In this document: positions 60,597 to 64,000 of the stretch, piece after piece
How the letters are laid out: the number at the start of each line of letters is the position of its first letter
Position numbering within the stretch: position 1 is the stretch's first letter
Source of the DNA: Rallus limicola
Taxonomy: Eukaryota; Chordata; Aves; Gruiformes; Rallidae
Length of the DNA stretch: 64,000 bases
Direction: 5' to 3'
NCBI GenBank assembly: GCA_022605955.1
Contig: JAKCOZ010000224.1
Coordinates: 186,001 to 250,000 of the forward strand
Translations under genes and position numbers: made by a program
Notes under the pieces: model-generated
Databases searched by the model: none
What the model was told of the DNA's origin: nothing
What the model saw: the letters and a program-made list of their open reading frames with translations, nothing else

Positions 60597-63500
60597 ATGC
60601 CTTTCAGGCCTCGCTTCTTTACTTATGGAGTTATTGCTGGACGTTTAGCATGTTTTGAACTGCAGTCTGCTAGGGCCGAGAAAAGCACCGTAGGAGGTTC
60701 CAGGCATGTTCCCTCTTTCCAGGCAAAGGAAAAGGCTGAGAGCCAAAGTGACAGGGTCTGCTCGTGTGTCCTCTTAGGAGTTTTCAGACAAGCTATGCCT
60801 TTCAGGCCTAGCTTCTTTACTTTGGGAGTTATTGCTGGACGTTTAGCATGTTTTGAACTGCAGTCTGCTAGGGCCGAGAAAAGCACCGTAGGAGGTTCCA
60901 GGCATGTTCCCTCTTTCCAGGCAAAGGAAAAGGCTGAGAGCCAAAGCGACAGGGTCTGCTGGTGTGTCCTGTTAGGAGGTTTCAGACAAGCTATGCCTTT
61001 CAGGCCTAGCTTCTTTACTTTGGGAGTTATTGCTGGACGATTAGCATGTTTTGAACTGCAGTCTGCTAGGGCCGAGAAAAGCACCGTAGGAGGTTCCAGG
61101 CATGTTCCCTCTTTCCAGGCAAAGGAAAAGGCTGAGAGCCAAAGCGACAGGGTCTGCTCGTGTGTCCTGTTAGGAGGTTTCAGACAAGCTATGCCTTTCA
61201 GGCCTAGCTTCTTTACTTTGGGAGTTATTGCTGGACGTTTAGCATGTTTTGAACTGCAGTCTGCTAGGGCCGAGAAAAGCACCGTAGGAGGTTCCAGGCA
61301 TGTTCCCTCTTTCCAGGCAAAGGAAAAGGCTGAGAGCCAAAGCGACAGGGTCTGCTCGTGTGTCCTGTTAGGAGGTTTCAGACAAGCTATTTCTTTCAGG
61401 CCTCGCTTCTTTACTTTGGGAGTTATTGCTGGACGTTTAGCATGTTTTGAACTGCAGTCTGCTAGGGCCGAGAAAAGCACCGTAGGAGGTTCCAGGCATG
61501 TTCCCTCTTTCCAGGCAAAGGAAAAGGCTGAGAGCCAAAGCGACAGGGTCTGCTCGTGTGTCCTGTTAGGAGGTTTCAGACAAGCTATGCCTTTCAGGCC
61601 TAGCTTCTTTACTTTGGGAGTTATTGCTGGACGTTTAGCATGTTTTGAACTGCAGTCTGCTAGGGCCGAGAAAAGCACCGTAGGAGGTTCCAGGCATGTT
61701 CCCTCTTTCCAGGCAAAGGAAAAGGCTGAGAGCCAAAGCGACAGGGTCTGCTCGTGTGTCCTGTTAGGAGGTTTCAGACAAGCTATGCCTTTCAGGCCTA
61801 GCTTCTTTACTTTGGGAGTTATTGCTGGACGTTTAGCATGTTTTGAACTGCAGTCTGCTAGGGCCGAGAAAAGCACCGTAGGAGGTTCCAGGCATGTTCC
61901 CTCTTTCCAGGCAAAGGAAAAGGCTGAGAGCCAAAGCGACAGGGTCTGCTCGTGTGTCCTGTTAGGAGGTTTCAGACAAGCTATGCCTTTCAGGCCTAGC
62001 TTCTTTACTTTGGGAGTTATTGCTGGACGTTTAGCATGTTTTGAACTGCAGTCTGCTAGGGCCGAGAAAAGCACCGTAGGAGGTTCCAGGCATGTTCCCT
62101 CTTTCCAGGCAAAGGAAAAGGCTGAGACCCAAAGCGACAGGGTCTGCTCGTGTGTCCTGTTAGGAGGTTTCAGACAAGCTATGCCTTTCAGGCCTAGCTT
62201 CTTTACTTTGGGAGTTATTGCTGGACGTTTAGCATGTTTTGAACTGCAGTCTGCTAGGGCCGAGAAAAGCACCGTAGGAGGTTCCAGGCATGTTCCCTCT
62301 TTCCAGGCAAAGGAAAAGGCTGAGAGCCAAAGCGACAGGGTCTGCTCGTGTGTCCTGTTAGGAGGTTTCAGACAAGCTATGCCTTTCAGGCCTAGCTTCT
62401 TTACTTTGGGAGTTATTGCTGGACGTTTAACATGTTTTGAACTGCAGTCTGCTAGGGCCGAGAAAAGCACCGTAGGAGGTTCCAGGCATGTTCCCTCTTT
62501 CCAGGCAAAGGAAAAGGCTGAGAGCCAAAGCGACAGGGTCTGCTCGTGTGTCCTGTTAGGAGGTTTCAGACAAGCTATGCCTTTCAGGCCTAGCTTCTTT
62601 ACTTTGGGAGTTATTGCTGGACGTTTAGCATGTTTTGAACTGCAGTCTGCTAGGGCCGAGAAAAGCACCGTAGGAGGTTCCAGGCATGTTCCCTCTTTCA
62701 AGGCAAAGGAAAAGGCTGAGAGCCAAAGCGACAGGGTCTGCTCGTGTGTCCTGTTAGGAGGTTTCAGACAAGCTATGCCTTTCAGGCCTAGCTTCTTTAC
62801 TTTGGGAGTTATTGCTGGACGTTTAGCATGTTTTGAACTGCAGTCTGCTAGGGCCGAGAAAAGCACCGTAGGAGGTTCCAGGCATGTTCCCTCTTTCCAG
62901 GCAAAGGAAAAGGCTGAGAGCCAAAGCGACAGGGTCTGCTGGTGTGTCCTGTTAGGAGGTTTCAGACAAGCTATGCCTTTCAGGCCTAGCTTCTTTACTT
63001 TGGGAGTTATTGCTGGACGTTTAGCATGTTTTGAACTGCAGTCTGCTAGGGCCGAGAAAAGCACCGTAGGAGGTTCCAGGCATGTTCCCTCTTTCCAGGC
63101 AAAGGAAAAGGCTGAGAGCCAAAGCGACAGGGTCTGCTGGTGTGTCCTGTTAGGAGGTTTCAGACAAGCTATGCCTTTCAGGCCTCGCTTCTTTACTTTG
63201 GGAGTTATTGCTGGACGTTTAGCATGTTTTGAACTGCAGTCTGCTAGGGCCGAGAAAAGCACCGTAGGAGGTTCCAGGCATGTTCCCTCTTTCCAGGCAA
63301 AGGAAAAGGCTGAGAGCCAAAGCGACAGGGTCTGCTGGTGTGTCCTGTTAGGAGGTTTCAGACAAGCTATGCCTTTCAGGCCTAGCTTCTTTACTTTGGG
63401 AGTTATTGCTGGACGTTTAGCATGTTTTGAACTGCAGTCTGCTAGGGCCGAGAAAAGCACCGTAGGAGGTTCCAGGCATGTTCCCTCTTTCCAGGCAAAG

Positions 63501-64000
63501 GAAAAGGCTGAGAGCCAAAGCGACAGGGTCTGCTCGTGTGTCCTGTTAGGAGGTTTCAGACAAGCTATGCCTTTCAGGCCTAGCTTCTTTACTTTGGGAG
63601 TTATTGCTGGACGTTTAGCATGTTTTGAACTGCAGTCTGCTAGGGCCGAGAAAAGCACCGTAGGAGGTTCCAGGCATGTTCCCTCTTTCCAGGCAAAGGA
63701 AAAGGCTGAGAGCCAAAGCGACAGGGTCTGCTCGTGTGTCCTGTTAGGAGGTTTCAGACAAGCTATGCCTTTCAGGCCTAGCTTCTTTACTTTGGGAGTT
63801 ATTGCTGGACGTTTAGCATGTTTTGAACTGCAGTCTGCTAGGGCCGAGAAAAGCACCGTAGGAGGTTCCAGGCATGTTCCCTCTTTCCAGGCAAAGGAAA
63901 AGGCTGAGACCCAAAGCGACAGGGTCTGCTCGTGTGTCCTGTTAGGAGGTTTCAGACAAGCTATGCCTTTCAGGCCTAGCTTCTTTACTTTGGGAGTTAT
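60597..64000 (+). repeat. HOR family F, copy 8 (17 or more monomers, runs off the window)
   Basis: Monomers 306-322 plus 38 bp. The first five monomers match copy 7 (ACTTATGG, TCCTCTTAGG, GGAGTTTTC, GGACGATTAG, then an A16C monomer). Within it a nine-monomer repetition is visible: A16C monomers at 61389 and 63171 and GAGACCC monomers at 62128 and 63910, both 1782 bp apart. No closing GCCAAGAAA monomer is seen before the window ends. Confidence 0.87.

Larger units (their letters stand above)
1..64000 (+). repeat. 198-bp tandem satellite array (about 323 monomers)
   Basis: A single 198-bp unit repeats head to tail over the entire window. The ATG of the arbitrary monomer start is found at 9, 207, 405 and so on, and still in the same register at 11493, 20007, 34857 and 63963 (63954 = 323 x 198). 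Copies differ from the consensus only by substitutions, usually a handful each. The consensus is about 50% GC and contains one PstI-type site (CTGCAG, monomer positions 65-70) and one StuI-type site (AGGCCT, positions 10-15) in most copies. No unique sequence interrupts the array and neither edge reaches its end. Length, homogeneity and HOR structure are typical of eukaryotic centromeric, pericentromeric or other heterochromatic satellites. I do not recognise the family or species. Confidence 0.98.
36378..64000 (+). other. Stop-free repeat frame, judged non-coding
   Basis: From the last in-frame stop (36375-36377) to the window edge no stop appears in the frame that starts with ATG at 36435, which is over 9,000 codons of a 66-residue repeat. 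This follows from three facts: the monomer is 198 bp (66 codons), one frame of it lacks stops, and no indels occur. A random 198-bp sequence has roughly a 4% chance of an open frame per frame ((61/64)^66), so chance is an adequate explanation. The same frame is closed by ten stops further left (near 11376, 14727, 15138, 17499, 17910, 19545, 19890, 34200, 34791 and 36375). Several of these were spread with HOR copies, which argues against coding selection. No promoter, signal peptide or known domain was recognised. Confidence 0.85.

Noticed and set aside
11375..63856. Giant minus-strand proteins made of a 66-residue repeat
   Set aside because: This is the opposite-strand reading of the same satellite. 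It is closed by amplified variants (ACTTATGG, TTCTATAC, CCTAG) and has the same lack of unique coding features. Start residues arise only where VLF is replaced by an assumed alternative start.
1..64000. CRISPR array
   Set aside because: There are no repeat-spacer alternations. The entire 198-bp unit is repeated, with no unique spacers and no cas genes.
1..64000. Transposon or retroelement remnants
   Set aside because: No terminal repeats, target-site duplications, poly(A) tails or transposase or reverse-transcriptase sequence interrupt the array.

Overview
The whole window is one tandem satellite DNA array. It contains 323 complete copies of a 198-bp monomer plus a partial copy at each edge, all head to tail in the same orientation. 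No unique-sequence DNA, recognisable gene, RNA gene or transposon is visible on either strand. Monomer n (n = 0 to 322) starts at 9 + 198n, counting the A of an ATG as monomer position 1. This register holds from position 9 to position 63963, so there is no net insertion or deletion across 64 kb. The consensus is about 50% GC, and copies differ from it by a few substitutions each.

The organism is not identifiable from the sequence. The pattern indicates a eukaryote: a nucleosome-sized satellite, higher-order repeat (HOR) organisation, and CpG-to-TpG/CpA changes at all five CpG sites of the monomer. The last point implies cytosine methylation, as in vertebrates or plants. Centromeric, pericentromeric or other constitutive heterochromatin is the natural setting. 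That is inference, because no CENP-B box or flanking sequence is present to decide it.

Layout, from shared marker substitutions. (1) 1-7730: mostly plain monomers with small 2-, 3- and 11-monomer duplications. (2) 7731-20006: HOR family B with successive copies of 19, 19, 14 and 10 monomers. (3) 20799-29510: HOR family C with copies of 22, 14 and 8 (truncated) monomers. (4) 29511-39014: weakly ordered monomers with short 3-, 5- and 8-monomer periodicities. (5) 39015-64000: HOR family F with copies of 22, 24, 12, 10, 4, 29, 8 and at least 17 monomers, plus a 7-monomer duplication and a 9-monomer repetition nested inside. Both edges of the window lie inside the array.

The monomer length is a multiple of three, and one frame on each strand happens to lack stops. 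Very long open frames therefore run through the array on both strands, one of more than 9,000 codons. They are judged not to be genes: nonsense changes are present and have been amplified with the HORs. The interest of the window lies in its repeat evolution, meaning nested HORs that shrink by whole monomers, recombinant monomers, and an ancestral internal duplication in the monomer. There is no protein-coding system.
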